This document shows, in pieces, positions 17,202 through 25,199 of a stretch of DNA of 64,000 nt (position 1 is the first letter of the stretch; each line of letters starts with the position of its first letter). Below the pieces are notes generated by a model that was given only the letters and a program-made list of their open reading frames with translations, did not search any database and was not told the DNA's origin. The DNA is taken from NCBI RefSeq assembly GCF_900109115.1, contig NZ_FNYV01000002.1:682001-746000 (forward strand), written 5' to 3'. A program made the translations under genes and the position numbers. This DNA is from Micromonospora phaseoli. GTDB taxonomy: Bacteria; Actinomycetota; Actinomycetes; Mycobacteriales; Micromonosporaceae.

Positions 17202-17669
17202 TCAGTGCTGAACGAGCCCGCCGGCCAAGACCGGAGGGACGTGCCCGGTCGCCGGGCGCGTCCGCGCCAGGGCAAGACCGATGTCCACCAGGGAGGATCG
17301 GCGCAGGTGGACCACGTCCGGTATCGGGGTCCAGACCGACTCGGCAGTTTCGCCGTTCGGCTCCGGCCGGAGGACGCCTGCCGTGATGCGAACCTGGTAG
17401 AAGATGCCAACATTCTGGTGTTCGCGCCCTGACCGCGCCTCGGCGGCGGGAATCACCCTGGAATCCACGCCCAGCAAGCGCTCGACCACCGCGTCGCAGC
17501 CGGTCTCCTCGGCAACCTCCCGGATCACCGCATCGAACGGATCCTCCGCGTGCTCCACCCTGCCGCCCGGAAGGCTCCAGTTGGTCCCGCCGGCCGGCGA
17601 CACGCAACGGACAAGCAGCACCCGCTCATCCTCGAAGCACACGGCGTATGCGGCCAACCGGAAACTCAT
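17202..17669 (-). CDS. NUDIX hydrolase
   Basis: The product is 155 residues from the ATG at 17669, preceded by GGGAGG 8 bp upstream; a start 20 codons earlier lacks this. The complete Nudix box is present as GRVEHAEDPFDAVIREVAEE followed by TGC (G-x5-E-x7-REVAEETG). The fold begins FRLAAYAVCFEDERVLLVRC and has the WSLPGG strand. Such enzymes hydrolyse nucleoside diphosphates linked to another group; the substrate is not evident. It converges with the dehydrogenase gene and stands alone. Confidence 0.9.
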   Translation of the reverse strand: MSFRLAAYAVCFEDERVLLVRCVSPAGGTNWSLPGGRVEHAEDPFDAVIREVAEETGCDAVVERLLGVDSRVIPAAEARSGREHQNVGIFYQVRITAGVLRPEPNGETAESVWTPIPDVVHLRRSSLVDIGLALARTRPATGHVPPVLAGGLVQH

Positions 17670-17922
17670 CACCAGCACCTCCCGACCGACATCGACGTCC
17701 CGACGATGACAATCTCTCGCGGGCTGCAAGCCACACCATCACGCGGGGATGGTCCCTTGAAATGGTGATGGCGCCGCGATAGTCACCCTGAGTCAGGGCA
17801 TACCAGGCGCGCCATCGACCGTTCGACGGAGAGCTGAATGGACTTGATCTGTAGCGGCGTGGTCGTAACGAGGAGCGGGGTGGCGGATGCCTACCCGGCG
17901 GTGAAGGGCCGGGCGCATGGCA

Positions 17923-18669
17923 TCATTTCGCCCAGACGCTGCCGAGCACCGCGTCCAGCGGTCGCGGCAGGGTGCCCCGTTCGGCTGCCGCCTCGACGAG
18001 CAGGCGTGCGTAGCGCAGGTTACGGCGCGAACTGCTGCGCAGGAAGCGCCATATCTGCCCGTCGACATCCCGACCACGCCAGGCTGGCTGACTCTGGAAC
18101 GAACGGAACGAGCGCAGGTCACCCTGCCTGTCGAAGAGCGCTTCGACCCCGGCGATGCCGACGGCACGAATCAGCTCATCCTCCAGGTCCCGGTGGCAGA
18201 CGTGGAACCCGAGGTGCTCCATGTCGGTCCGGGTGCGGGGTGAGCCGACCCGGGCCGCCTCCAGTCCGCGCCGGAAGATCTCCTCCTCAGCCAGGTCACA
18301 CAGACCGGCAAGTCGCACGCCGGCACCCCGCGGCCCCAACCACGTCAGGAAGCGGCCGACAGCATGCGCCCCACCGATCGGCACTATCACGATCCGCGCG
18401 GCCGGGAGACTCCGGCCGTACACGCCGGCGGTCGTCTCCAGGGCGATCTGGTCACTGATGCCCTCGACGAGCACCACGGCCGCGGCGGACTCGGCCTGCG
18501 CCAGGGCGCGGGCCGTGGCCTGGCGCGAGGCGACATTGCCACCCAACGGCCCGTCGAGCGTCTGCCGAGGCACCGCACGGCGCTCGGCGGCGTCGGTGGT
18601 GGCGCTTGTCGGTGGGTCGTCCCGGGTCACTCCGGGCTCTGGGTGAGGCTCACGATTCGAGGTGGACAT
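17923..18669 (-). CDS. Stand-alone OLD-type TOPRIM domain protein
   Basis: The product is 248 residues. A disordered N-terminus of about 60 residues precedes a TOPRIM core: AAVVLVEGISDQIALET (the conserved Glu and Gly of motif 1), then GVRLAGLCDLAEEEIFRRG, where the Asp of the metal site falls. Helices at the C-terminus end in LARLL-like segments. The domain matches TOPRIM nucleotidyltransferase/hydrolase domains of OLD nucleases, but no ABC-type ATPase half is present. Single-domain versions are common in actinomycetes and of unproven function. A metal-dependent nuclease or nucleic-acid transaction is the likely activity. No partner gene is obvious next to it. Confidence 0.75.
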   Translation of the reverse strand: MSTSNREPHPEPGVTRDDPPTSATTDAAERRAVPRQTLDGPLGGNVASRQATARALAQAESAAAVVLVEGISDQIALETTAGVYGRSLPAARIVIVPIGGAHAVGRFLTWLGPRGAGVRLAGLCDLAEEEIFRRGLEAARVGSPRTRTDMEHLGFHVCHRDLEDELIRAVGIAGVEALFDRQGDLRSFRSFQSQPAWRGRDVDGQIWRFLRSSSRRNLRYARLLVEAAAERGTLPRPLDAVLGSVWAK

Positions 18670-18874
18670 CTCGGCTCCGGGTTGTCGCCACGGTCGCCAT
18701 CATCGACCATCCGCCCCGCACCGGCGAGCGATTTGGCCGCGGGACGCCGCGCCGGTGGCCGCTGCTCGGGTGCAGACAGCACTACCCGTTCGGCCGCCAT
18801 CGCGTACCTCGCCCGGCCAGGGCGTCCGCTGCGGCGGGCAGGTCGTTGACAAGGGGCCCGTGCTCTACCGCAGG

Positions 18875-18900
18875 CGTTAACAGGGTGCCCTTCCTTAACG
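18875..18900. terminator. Imperfect hairpin downstream of the GH1 operon
   Basis: CGTTAA at 18875-18880 pairs with TTAACG at 18895-18900, and an inner AGGG/CCCT pair continues the stem. It lies 62 bp beyond the GH1 stop codon on the minus strand and upstream of the TOPRIM gene, where transcription from the beta-glucoside operon should end. Similar TTAAC-flanked hairpins are, from memory, common ends of transcripts in Micromonospora. Confidence 0.55.
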
Positions 18901-18962
18901 CACGGGTGCCCCGGGTGCCGCCCGGCGCGGCACCCGGGGCGTCCCGGGCCCCGTCGGCCCGC

Positions 18963-20378
18963 TTATCCGCGCACCGCGACGGTGTCGACCGTCGCGGCGC
19001 GCCGCTGGTGGGCGCGGATCGTCTCGGCGTAGCGGGTGCCGCTCGCCTTGACCGTCCGCTGTTGGGTGGCGTAGTCGACGTGCACCAGGCCGAAGCGCTT
19101 GTCGTAGCCGTACGCCCATTCGAAGTTGTCCAGCAGCGACCAGGCGAAGTAGCCGGCCACCGGTGCGCCCCGGCCGACCGCCGCCGCGCAGGCGGCCAGG
19201 TGCCGTTCCAGGTGGTCGGTGCGCTCGGTGTCGGTGACGGAGCCGTCGGCGGCGACCACGTCCGGCCAGGCCGAGCCGCTCTCGGTGACCAGGAGCCGGG
19301 TCGGCGCGTACTCCTGGCTCACCTCGACCAGTAGGTGTTCCAGGCCGGCCGGGTGCACCTCCCAACCCATCGCGGTGTGCGCCGCGCCGGGCACCGGGAC
19401 CTGCCGGGCGTACGGGGCAGGACCGTCCGGATCGTCGGTCACCACCTGCCGGAAGTAGTAGTTGACGCCGAGGAAGTCGGTCGGGGCGGCGATCACCGCC
19501 AGGTCGTCGCCGCGTACCGGCGGCTCGATGCCGTAGGTGGCGACCATGTCGGCCGGGTAGCCACGGCCGTGCAGCGGGTCCAGCCACCAGCGGTTGACGT
19601 GCCCATCCATCCGGCGGGCGGCGGCGATGTCGGCGGGCCGGTCGCTGGCCGGCTCGATGGGGCTGAGGTTGAGCACTGGTCCGATCGACGCCGGCCGGGT
19701 GGCATTGGCCCGGATGGCGGCCGTCGCCAGGCCGTGACCGAGCAGCACGTGATGGGCGGCCGGCACGGCGCGGGCCAGGTCCCGCTCACCGGGAGCCATC
19801 CGCCCTTCCAGATGACCGATCCAGGCGATGCAGAGCGGCTCGTTGACGGTGCACCAGTCGGCCACCCGGTCACCGAGGCGCGCCGCGACCACGGCGGCGT
19901 AGTCGGCGAACGCCTCGGCGGTCTCCCGGCGCGGCCAGCCGCCCCGGTCCTGCAACGCCTGCGGCAGGTCCCAGTGGTAGAGCGTGACGTACGGCCGGAT
20001 GCCGGCGGTGAGCAGGGCGTCCACCAGCCGGTCGTAGAAGTCCAACCCGGCGGGGTTGACCCGGCCGACGCCGTCGGGCCGGACCCGGGGCCAGGCCACC
20101 GAGAACCGGTACGCCCCGACGCCGAGGCCCCGCATCAGCGCCACGTCCTGCGGCCACCGGTGGTAGTGGTCGCAGGCGACCTCGCCGGTGTCGCCGTTGT
20201 CGATGGCTCCCGGTCGGGTGCAGAAGGTGTCCCAGATGGAGGGTTTGCGGCCGTCGGCTCGGGCGGCCCCCTCGATCTGATAGGCCGAGGTGGCAACCCC
20301 CCAGAGGAAGTCGGGCGGCAGCGTGGACAGGTCCGGCACGGGCGGTGTCTCCTCGGTAGTCGCGGTGGACGGGCTCAC
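18963..20378 (-). CDS. GH1 beta-glucosidase
   Basis: The product is 471 residues. The GTG at 20378 overlaps the permease TGA (AAGTGA), so it is coupled to the transporter. The GH1 start is classic: [22 protein letters not shown] and the SIWDTF box. The acid/base is E180 (CTVNEP) and the nucleophile E366 in LLVTESG, where most relatives have TENG. The aglycone region [21 protein letters not shown] is intact. There is no signal peptide, so it hydrolyses imported beta-glucosides such as cellobiose in the cytoplasm. It is the last gene of a four-gene operon facing a ROK regulator. Confidence 0.95.
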   Translation of the reverse strand: MSPSTATTEETPPVPDLSTLPPDFLWGVATSAYQIEGAARADGRKPSIWDTFCTRPGAIDNGDTGEVACDHYHRWPQDVALMRGLGVGAYRFSVAWPRVRPDGVGRVNPAGLDFYDRLVDALLTAGIRPYVTLYHWDLPQALQDRGGWPRRETAEAFADYAAVVAARLGDRVADWCTVNEPLCIAWIGHLEGRMAPGERDLARAVPAAHHVLLGHGLATAAIRANATRPASIGPVLNLSPIEPASDRPADIAAARRMDGHVNRWWLDPLHGRGYPADMVATYGIEPPVRGDDLAVIAAPTDFLGVNYYFRQVVTDDPDGPAPYARQVPVPGAAHTAMGWEVHPAGLEHLLVEVSQEYAPTRLLVTESGSAWPDVVAADGSVTDTERTDHLERHLAACAAAVGRGAPVAGYFAWSLLDNFEWAYGYDKRFGLVHVDYATQQRTVKASGTRYAETIRAHQRRAATVDTVAVRG

Positions 20379-21214
20379 TTGACGGCTCCGGCGGTGAGGC
20401 CGGCGACGAAGTAGCGCTGCAACGCCAGGAAGCCGGCGACCACCGGCACGCTCACCACCAGGGAAGCGGCCATCACCTGGTTCCAGTAGACGTTGAACTG
20501 GGTGGAGTAGCCCTGCAGGCCGACCGCGAGGGTACGGCTGCCCTCGTTGGTCAGCACCGAGGCGAAGAGCACCTCGCCCCAGGCGGTCATGAACGCGTAG
20601 ACGGTCACCGCCACCACGCCCGGCACCGCCGCCGGCAGCACCACCTGGAACAGGGTGCGCAGCGGGCCGGCGCCGTCGACCTGGGCGGCCTCGTCGAGGC
20701 CGCGCGGGATGGAGTCGAAGTAGCCGACCAGCATCCAGATCGAGAACGGCAGCGAGAAGGTGAGGTACGTGATGATCAGGCCGGTGCGGCTGGCGTACAG
20801 CTCGATGCCGGTGGCGTTGCCGAGATTGACGTAGATCAGGAACAGCGGCAGCAGGAACAGGATGCCGGGGAACATCTGGGTGGAGAGCACGGTGACCGAG
20901 AAGATCTGCCGGCCCCGGAACCGGTAACGGCTGACCGCGTACGCGGCGAAGATCGCCACGGAGACCGAGAAGATCGCCGCCACGCTGGCCACCAGCAGGC
21001 TGTTGAGCAGGTAGCGGCCGAGCGGAACGGTCGACCACATGTCCACGAACGCCTGCAACGTGGGACGTCGGGGCCACCAGGTGAACGCGCCCTGGACGTC
21101 CTGCAACGGTTTGATCGCCGAGCTGACCATCACGTAGAGCGGTACGAGGACGAAGCCGGCGAGCAGGGTCAGCACGATCCGGCGCGACCAGCGTTCGGCG
21201 GCGGTCTCACGCAT
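20375..21214 (-). CDS. Sugar ABC transporter permease, MalG type
   Basis: The product is 279 residues with six membrane segments, the first being [20 protein letters not shown]. The EAA loop reads [18 protein letters not shown] with LPAAVPG. It overlaps the preceding permease by 8 bp and the GH1 gene by 4 bp. It works with the MalF-type permease and lipoprotein encoded upstream to import a beta-glucoside. No ATPase gene is present in the operon. Confidence 0.92.
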   Translation of the reverse strand: MRETAAERWSRRIVLTLLAGFVLVPLYVMVSSAIKPLQDVQGAFTWWPRRPTLQAFVDMWSTVPLGRYLLNSLLVASVAAIFSVSVAIFAAYAVSRYRFRGRQIFSVTVLSTQMFPGILFLLPLFLIYVNLGNATGIELYASRTGLIITYLTFSLPFSIWMLVGYFDSIPRGLDEAAQVDGAGPLRTLFQVVLPAAVPGVVAVTVYAFMTAWGEVLFASVLTNEGSRTLAVGLQGYSTQFNVYWNQVMAASLVVSVPVVAGFLALQRYFVAGLTAGAVK

Positions 21215-22238
21215 CGTTCCTCCGTCGGTTGGTCAGCAACAGGTATCCGGCGGTGACCAGGAGCAGGAACAGCAGCAGCGCCACCGACATCGCCGAGCCG
21301 GAGCCGAAGTCCCAGGTCTGGAAGGAGCTGCGGTAGATGTGCAGCGAGATGAGGTCGGCCTCGGCCGGGGCGGAGCCACCGAAGAGGACGTACGGGGTGT
21401 TGAAGTCGTTGAAGGTCCAGAGGAACAGCACCAGCACCAGCACCAGGTTCACCGGGCGCAGCATCGGCAGGGTCACCGAGCGCAGCCGCCGCCAGAACCC
21501 GGCGCCGTCCATCGCGGCGGCCTCGTACAGCTCGTCGGGGATGTTCTGCAGGCCGGCCATCACGCAGAGGAAGGCGAACGGCCAGGTTCGCCAGATCGAG
21601 ACGATCAGCAGGGCGACGAAACTGTTGTCACCGATCAGCCAGAACGGCCGGTCGTCGACGAGGTCGAGCTGGTCGACCAGGACGTGGTTGACCAGGCCGG
21701 TGTCGCGCTGGAAAAGGAAGGTCCAGGTGATGACGGCGGTGTAGACCGGCAGCGCGTACGGGGTGAGGAAGAGCGCGCGCAGCACGGCCCGGCCCCGGAA
21801 GGGTCGTTGCAGCAGTACGGCGGCGGTGGTGCCGAGGACCCAGGACAGCCCGACCGAGAGCACCGTGTAGACGACGGTGACCCGGAAGGAGCGCAGCAGT
21901 TCGGCACCGGCGGCCGAGTTGACGTCCAGCACCACCCGGTAGTTGTCCAGGCCGACGAAGGGTGCGCTGGACCAGTCGCGGATGTGGAACTGGGTCAGTT
22001 CCAGCAGGCTCATCCACGCGCCGACGAGCATCGGGATCACGTGGATCGCCAGTTCCAGCACGATGGCCGGGGCGAGCAGCAGGTACGGCAGCAGTGACCG
22101 GCGGGGCCGGCGGGCGGGCCTGCCGGCAGGCTTGTCGGCGGCGGCCGGAGGCTGGCGGGCGAGCTGACCGGCGGGCTTGCCGGCGGCGGCCGGGGACTGA
22201 CCGGACGCGGTGCCGGCCGGCGGGGTGGTGGTTGCCAT
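21207..22238 (-). CDS. Sugar ABC transporter permease, MalF type, with low-complexity N-terminus
   Basis: The product is 343 residues from the ATG at 22238, with AGGG 6 bp upstream. A longer reading continues into the lipoprotein gene and was rejected. Residues 1-50 are a repetitive Ala/Pro/Lys/Arg tail (PAAAGKPAG, PAAADKPAGRPARRPRR) before the first membrane segment SLLPYLLLAPAIVLELAIHV. The EAA loop is DELYEAAAMDGAGFWRRL with LPMLRPV. The tail is cytoplasmic and dispensable-looking; the repeats suggest internal duplication. Confidence 0.92.
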   Translation of the reverse strand: MATTTPPAGTASGQSPAAAGKPAGQLARQPPAAADKPAGRPARRPRRSLLPYLLLAPAIVLELAIHVIPMLVGAWMSLLELTQFHIRDWSSAPFVGLDNYRVVLDVNSAAGAELLRSFRVTVVYTVLSVGLSWVLGTTAAVLLQRPFRGRAVLRALFLTPYALPVYTAVITWTFLFQRDTGLVNHVLVDQLDLVDDRPFWLIGDNSFVALLIVSIWRTWPFAFLCVMAGLQNIPDELYEAAAMDGAGFWRRLRSVTLPMLRPVNLVLVLVLFLWTFNDFNTPYVLFGGSAPAEADLISLHIYRSSFQTWDFGSGSAMSVALLLFLLLVTAGYLLLTNRRRNDA

Positions 22239-22303
22239 CAGGGTCCCTTCGCGGGGCTGGCCGTGGGAGGGTCGGCGGACCTCCCACGGCCAGCGGTCCG
22301 TGG

Positions 22304-23599
22304 TCAGCGCATCTGCTGCTGGGCCCGGGTCAACTTCTCCCGGACGCTGTCCTCGGTGACCGGCCTGCCGCTGGCCGCGTCGGCGAAGAGCTCTTTGATG
22401 GCGGTGCCGACCAGGGTCTCGAAGGTGCTCTCCTCGGGCACCTGCGGCAGCGGCGCCGCGCTGGTGGCCAAGGCCTGGGCGAGAACCTTCTGCTCCTCGG
22501 CGGCGAAGGCGGGGTCGGCGGCGACGGTGCCGACCGCCGGCAGCGAGCCGTACGTCTTGTTCAGCGTCACCTGCTCGGTGTCGCTGGTCATGAACTTGAC
22601 GAACTCCAGCGCCCCGTCGAGGTTCCCGGTGTGCTTGAAGACGGCGATGTTGATGCCGGCGACCATGCTGTTGACCTGCTTGCCGCCGGCCGGCGGGGTG
22701 GCCAGGAACGGCACCGGAGCCACCCCGTACGCCTCGGGTGCCATGCCCTGTGACTTCAGGTTGGCGCCGGCGGCCTGCCAGAGCAGCATGGCGGCCTTGC
22801 CGTTGGCGAAGTCGGAGACGGACTGGTTCTGCGCGTACTCGGCGTTGCTGGGGTTGACCACCTTGTCGACGGCCATCAGGTCGATGTAGCGCTTGACGGC
22901 GGCGACGTTCTGCGGGGTGTCGAAGCTGGGCTTGCCGGCGGCGTCGAACCAGTCGCCGCCGTACTGCTGGCCGAAGGTGAAGGCGTGGTGGGCGTTCTCC
23001 GAGGGGTTGGCCCCCTCGACGGCGAGCCCCCACCTGCCGTCGCCGGTGAGCTTCTTGCCGACCTCGGCCAACTCCTCCCAGGTGGTGGGCGCAGCGGTGA
23101 TGCCGGCGTCGGCGAAGGACTGCTTGTTGTAGTAGAGCGCGTAGGCGAGGCTGTAGAGCGGCACGGCGGCCGGCGGCTTGTCGGGGGCGCCAGCGGCGGC
23201 GAGGGCGGCGGGGACGAAACGGTCCTTGCCACCGACCTTGGCCAGCGTGGCGTCGTCGAACTCGACCAGCGCGCCGGTCGCCTGCAGCGACGCCGACCAG
23301 GTGTTGCCGATGTTCACCACGTCCGGGCCCTGCCCGGTGGTGGCGGCGGCGAGCAACCGGTTGAGCAGGTCGGACCAGGGTACGACCTCGACGTTGACCT
23401 TGATCCCGGTCTGCTGCTCGAACTTGTCCAGTTCAGGCTGGAGGATCTCTTTGTCGGCCTCCAGGCTGGCGCCCTGGTTGCTGGCCCAGTAGGTGAGGGT
23501 CTTGCTGTCGCCGCCGGCCTCGTCGCCGGAGCCGCAGGCGGTGAGTGAGGCGGCGGCCAGGACGGTCGCGGTGAGTATCGCGAGGTGTCGTCTCGACAC
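22304..23599 (-). CDS. Sugar-binding lipoprotein of the beta-glucoside ABC importer
   Basis: The product is 431 residues. The GTG at 23599 has AAAGGG upstream. The signal peptide is MSRRHLAILTATVLAAASLT with lipobox LTAC and lipid Cys22. The mature protein has the SBP family 1 pattern (TLTYWASNQGASLEADKEI, GQGPDVVNIGNTW, SLAYALYYNKQSF, FANGKAAMLLWQAAG). It is the first gene of the operon leading to the GH1 gene. A cellobiose-type or other beta-glucoside ligand is inferred from that neighbour; no ligand residues can be assigned. Confidence 0.93.
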   Translation of the reverse strand: MSRRHLAILTATVLAAASLTACGSGDEAGGDSKTLTYWASNQGASLEADKEILQPELDKFEQQTGIKVNVEVVPWSDLLNRLLAAATTGQGPDVVNIGNTWSASLQATGALVEFDDATLAKVGGKDRFVPAALAAAGAPDKPPAAVPLYSLAYALYYNKQSFADAGITAAPTTWEELAEVGKKLTGDGRWGLAVEGANPSENAHHAFTFGQQYGGDWFDAAGKPSFDTPQNVAAVKRYIDLMAVDKVVNPSNAEYAQNQSVSDFANGKAAMLLWQAAGANLKSQGMAPEAYGVAPVPFLATPPAGGKQVNSMVAGINIAVFKHTGNLDGALEFVKFMTSDTEQVTLNKTYGSLPAVGTVAADPAFAAEEQKVLAQALATSAAPLPQVPEESTFETLVGTAIKELFADAASGRPVTEDSVREKLTRAQQQMR

Positions 23600-23655
23600 G
23601 GGCTGCCCTTTCGATCTGGGGGTGGCGGTGCGGGGGGAGTTACATCACGGCTTAA

Positions 23656-23671
23656 TTAATGTCGTCATTAA
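23656..23671. promoter_or_regulatory. ROK operator candidate TTAATG-TCGT-CATTAA
   Basis: A perfect 6-bp inverted repeat with a 4-bp spacer, preceded by another TTAA at 23652. It lies 57 bp upstream of the lipoprotein start and 75 bp upstream of the ROK gene, in an AT-rich island within GC-rich DNA. ROK repressors bind such sites and leave them when sugar binds. The same site could control both divergent promoters. Confidence 0.7.
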
Positions 23672-23745
23672 AATGGTTCGACGGAGGGCCGTCAAGCACG
23701 GGGTCGTACAGTCGCCCCGGGGTGGCCGACGGGATGAGGTGACAC

Positions 23746-24945
23746 GTGGAGCTGGCGCGGGCGACGAATCGCAGCGTCCGGGTGCGCAACCGGTCGGCCC
23801 TGCTGTCCAGAATCTTTCTCGACGGCCCGCTGACCCGGCAGGATCTGGTGCGCGGCACCGGGCTGAGCCAGCCGGCGGTCAGCAACGTCGTCGGCGACCT
23901 GATCGACGAGGGCCTGGTGATGGAGGCCGGTGCCGCCGAGTCCGACGGCGGCCGGCCCAGCATGATGCTACGGGTCGTGCCGCGTTACGCCGTCGTGGTC
24001 GGGGTGGACGTGGGCGAGACCCGGGTACGCGTCGAGCTGTTCGACCTCGCGATGACCGTGCTTGCCAGCGTGGAGTACCCGCTGGAGCACGGCGGCACCG
24101 ACCCGGCCACCGTGGCCGGGCACGTGCTGGCCGGCATCGACCGGGTGCTGGCCGACGCCGGAGCGGGTCGCAGCGAGGTGCTCGGCGTCGGGGTCGGCGT
24201 CTCCGGGGTCGTCGAGCAGGGCGCGCACGCGGTCGTCGACGCGCAGACCCTGGGCTGGGATCGGGTGCCGCTGCAGCGGTTGATCGCCGAGGGCACCGAC
24301 CTGCCGCTGCACATCGACAACGGCGCCAAGACCCTCGGCCAGGCCGAGATGTGGTTCGGTGCCGGGCGGGGTGCCCGGCACGCGGTGTTCGCCCTGGTCG
24401 GCTCGGGTGTCGGGGCGGCCGTGGTGACCAACGGCGTCACCTACCGGGGCGCGTCCAGCAGCGCCGGCGAGTGGGGGCATACCACCCTGGTCTACGGCGG
24501 GCGGCCCTGCCGGTGCGGGGCCCGGGGATGCCTGGAGGCGTACGTCGGCGCCGAGGCGATCATCGACCGGTACCGGGAGGCCCGGCGCGGCCGGCCGGTG
24601 CCCGGCGCGGACGAGGAGTCGCAGCTCGCCGCGCTGGTGGCGGCGGCCGGTCGGTCGGAGACCGCGCGCCGGGTGCTGGACGAGACGGCCGGCTACCTGG
24701 GTGCCGGAGTGGCCAACCTGATCAACCTGTTCAACCCGGAGCGGGTGGTGCTGGGCGGCTGGGCGGCGATGGCGCTGGGCGGCCTGCTGCCGGCCGTGCG
24801 CGAGGCCGCCGCACGTCAGGCACTGCGCCTGCCGTACGCCCAAGCGTCGATCGAGCTGTGCCGCCTGGGCGTGGACGCCGTGGCGCTCGGCGCGGCCACC
24901 CTGCCCATCGCACGCCTGCTCGGCACCGGCGGCGCACGCCGCTGA
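23746..24945 (+). CDS. ROK family transcriptional repressor
   Basis: The product is 399 residues. The GTG at 23746 follows GAGGTGACAC. Residues 15-80 are a winged helix (RIFLDGPLTRQDLVRGTG, LSQPAVSNVVGDLIDEGLV). The ROK sugar-kinase-like domain follows (VVGVDVGETRVRVELFD). The zinc motif CRCGARGCLEAYVG is intact, and NGVTYRGASSSAGEWGH is the sugar-site region. It is divergent from the beta-glucoside transport and GH1 operon and almost certainly represses it, with a glucose-type sugar as ligand. Confidence 0.94.
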   Translation: MELARATNRSVRVRNRSALLSRIFLDGPLTRQDLVRGTGLSQPAVSNVVGDLIDEGLVMEAGAAESDGGRPSMMLRVVPRYAVVVGVDVGETRVRVELFDLAMTVLASVEYPLEHGGTDPATVAGHVLAGIDRVLADAGAGRSEVLGVGVGVSGVVEQGAHAVVDAQTLGWDRVPLQRLIAEGTDLPLHIDNGAKTLGQAEMWFGAGRGARHAVFALVGSGVGAAVVTNGVTYRGASSSAGEWGHTTLVYGGRPCRCGARGCLEAYVGAEAIIDRYREARRGRPVPGADEESQLAALVAAAGRSETARRVLDETAGYLGAGVANLINLFNPERVVLGGWAAMALGGLLPAVREAAARQALRLPYAQASIELCRLGVDAVALGAATLPIARLLGTGGARR

Positions 24946-25199
24946 TCCACTGACCCGCCGACCGTCACCCCGGTCACGGACCCTCCGCCAGCCACTACGT
25001 CGAGTGACGGTCACCGAGGGTCACCGCACTGGTGGATACAGGTCGATGTCTTGACGGCACCGCAACGTCGCCGCAACACTCTTCCGCAAGCGCTCCCGAT
25101 GGCGGTGCCAACCCGGCGGCATCACCTCACGGCAGCGCGAGCCCGTCCCGAATCCCCGTCGCGCCCGTCGTCAGCAGCCCTCGACCGACAGGCGACGTC
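24946..25199. other. 254-bp region upstream of the secreted beta-helix gene
   Basis: Holds a GTGACGGTCAC palindrome (25004-25014) followed by a second GGTCACCG. A GCAAGCGCTCCC element (25086-25097) has an AGCGCT core loosely like the TGGGAGCGCTCCCA box of the cellulose regulator CebR. Neither is proven. An open frame continues from 25032 into the gene but has no ribosome site at its start. Confidence 0.35.

Noticed and set aside
17738..17775. CCATCAC/GTGATGG inverted repeat upstream of the NUDIX gene
   Set aside because: Only 7-bp arms with a long loop; likely by chance and not clearly linked to a promoter or terminator.
21207..23033. Apparent 608-residue version of the MalF-type permease
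   Set aside because: The extra N-terminal part reads out of frame through the sugar-binding lipoprotein gene. The ATG at 22238 with its ribosome site gives a normal permease.
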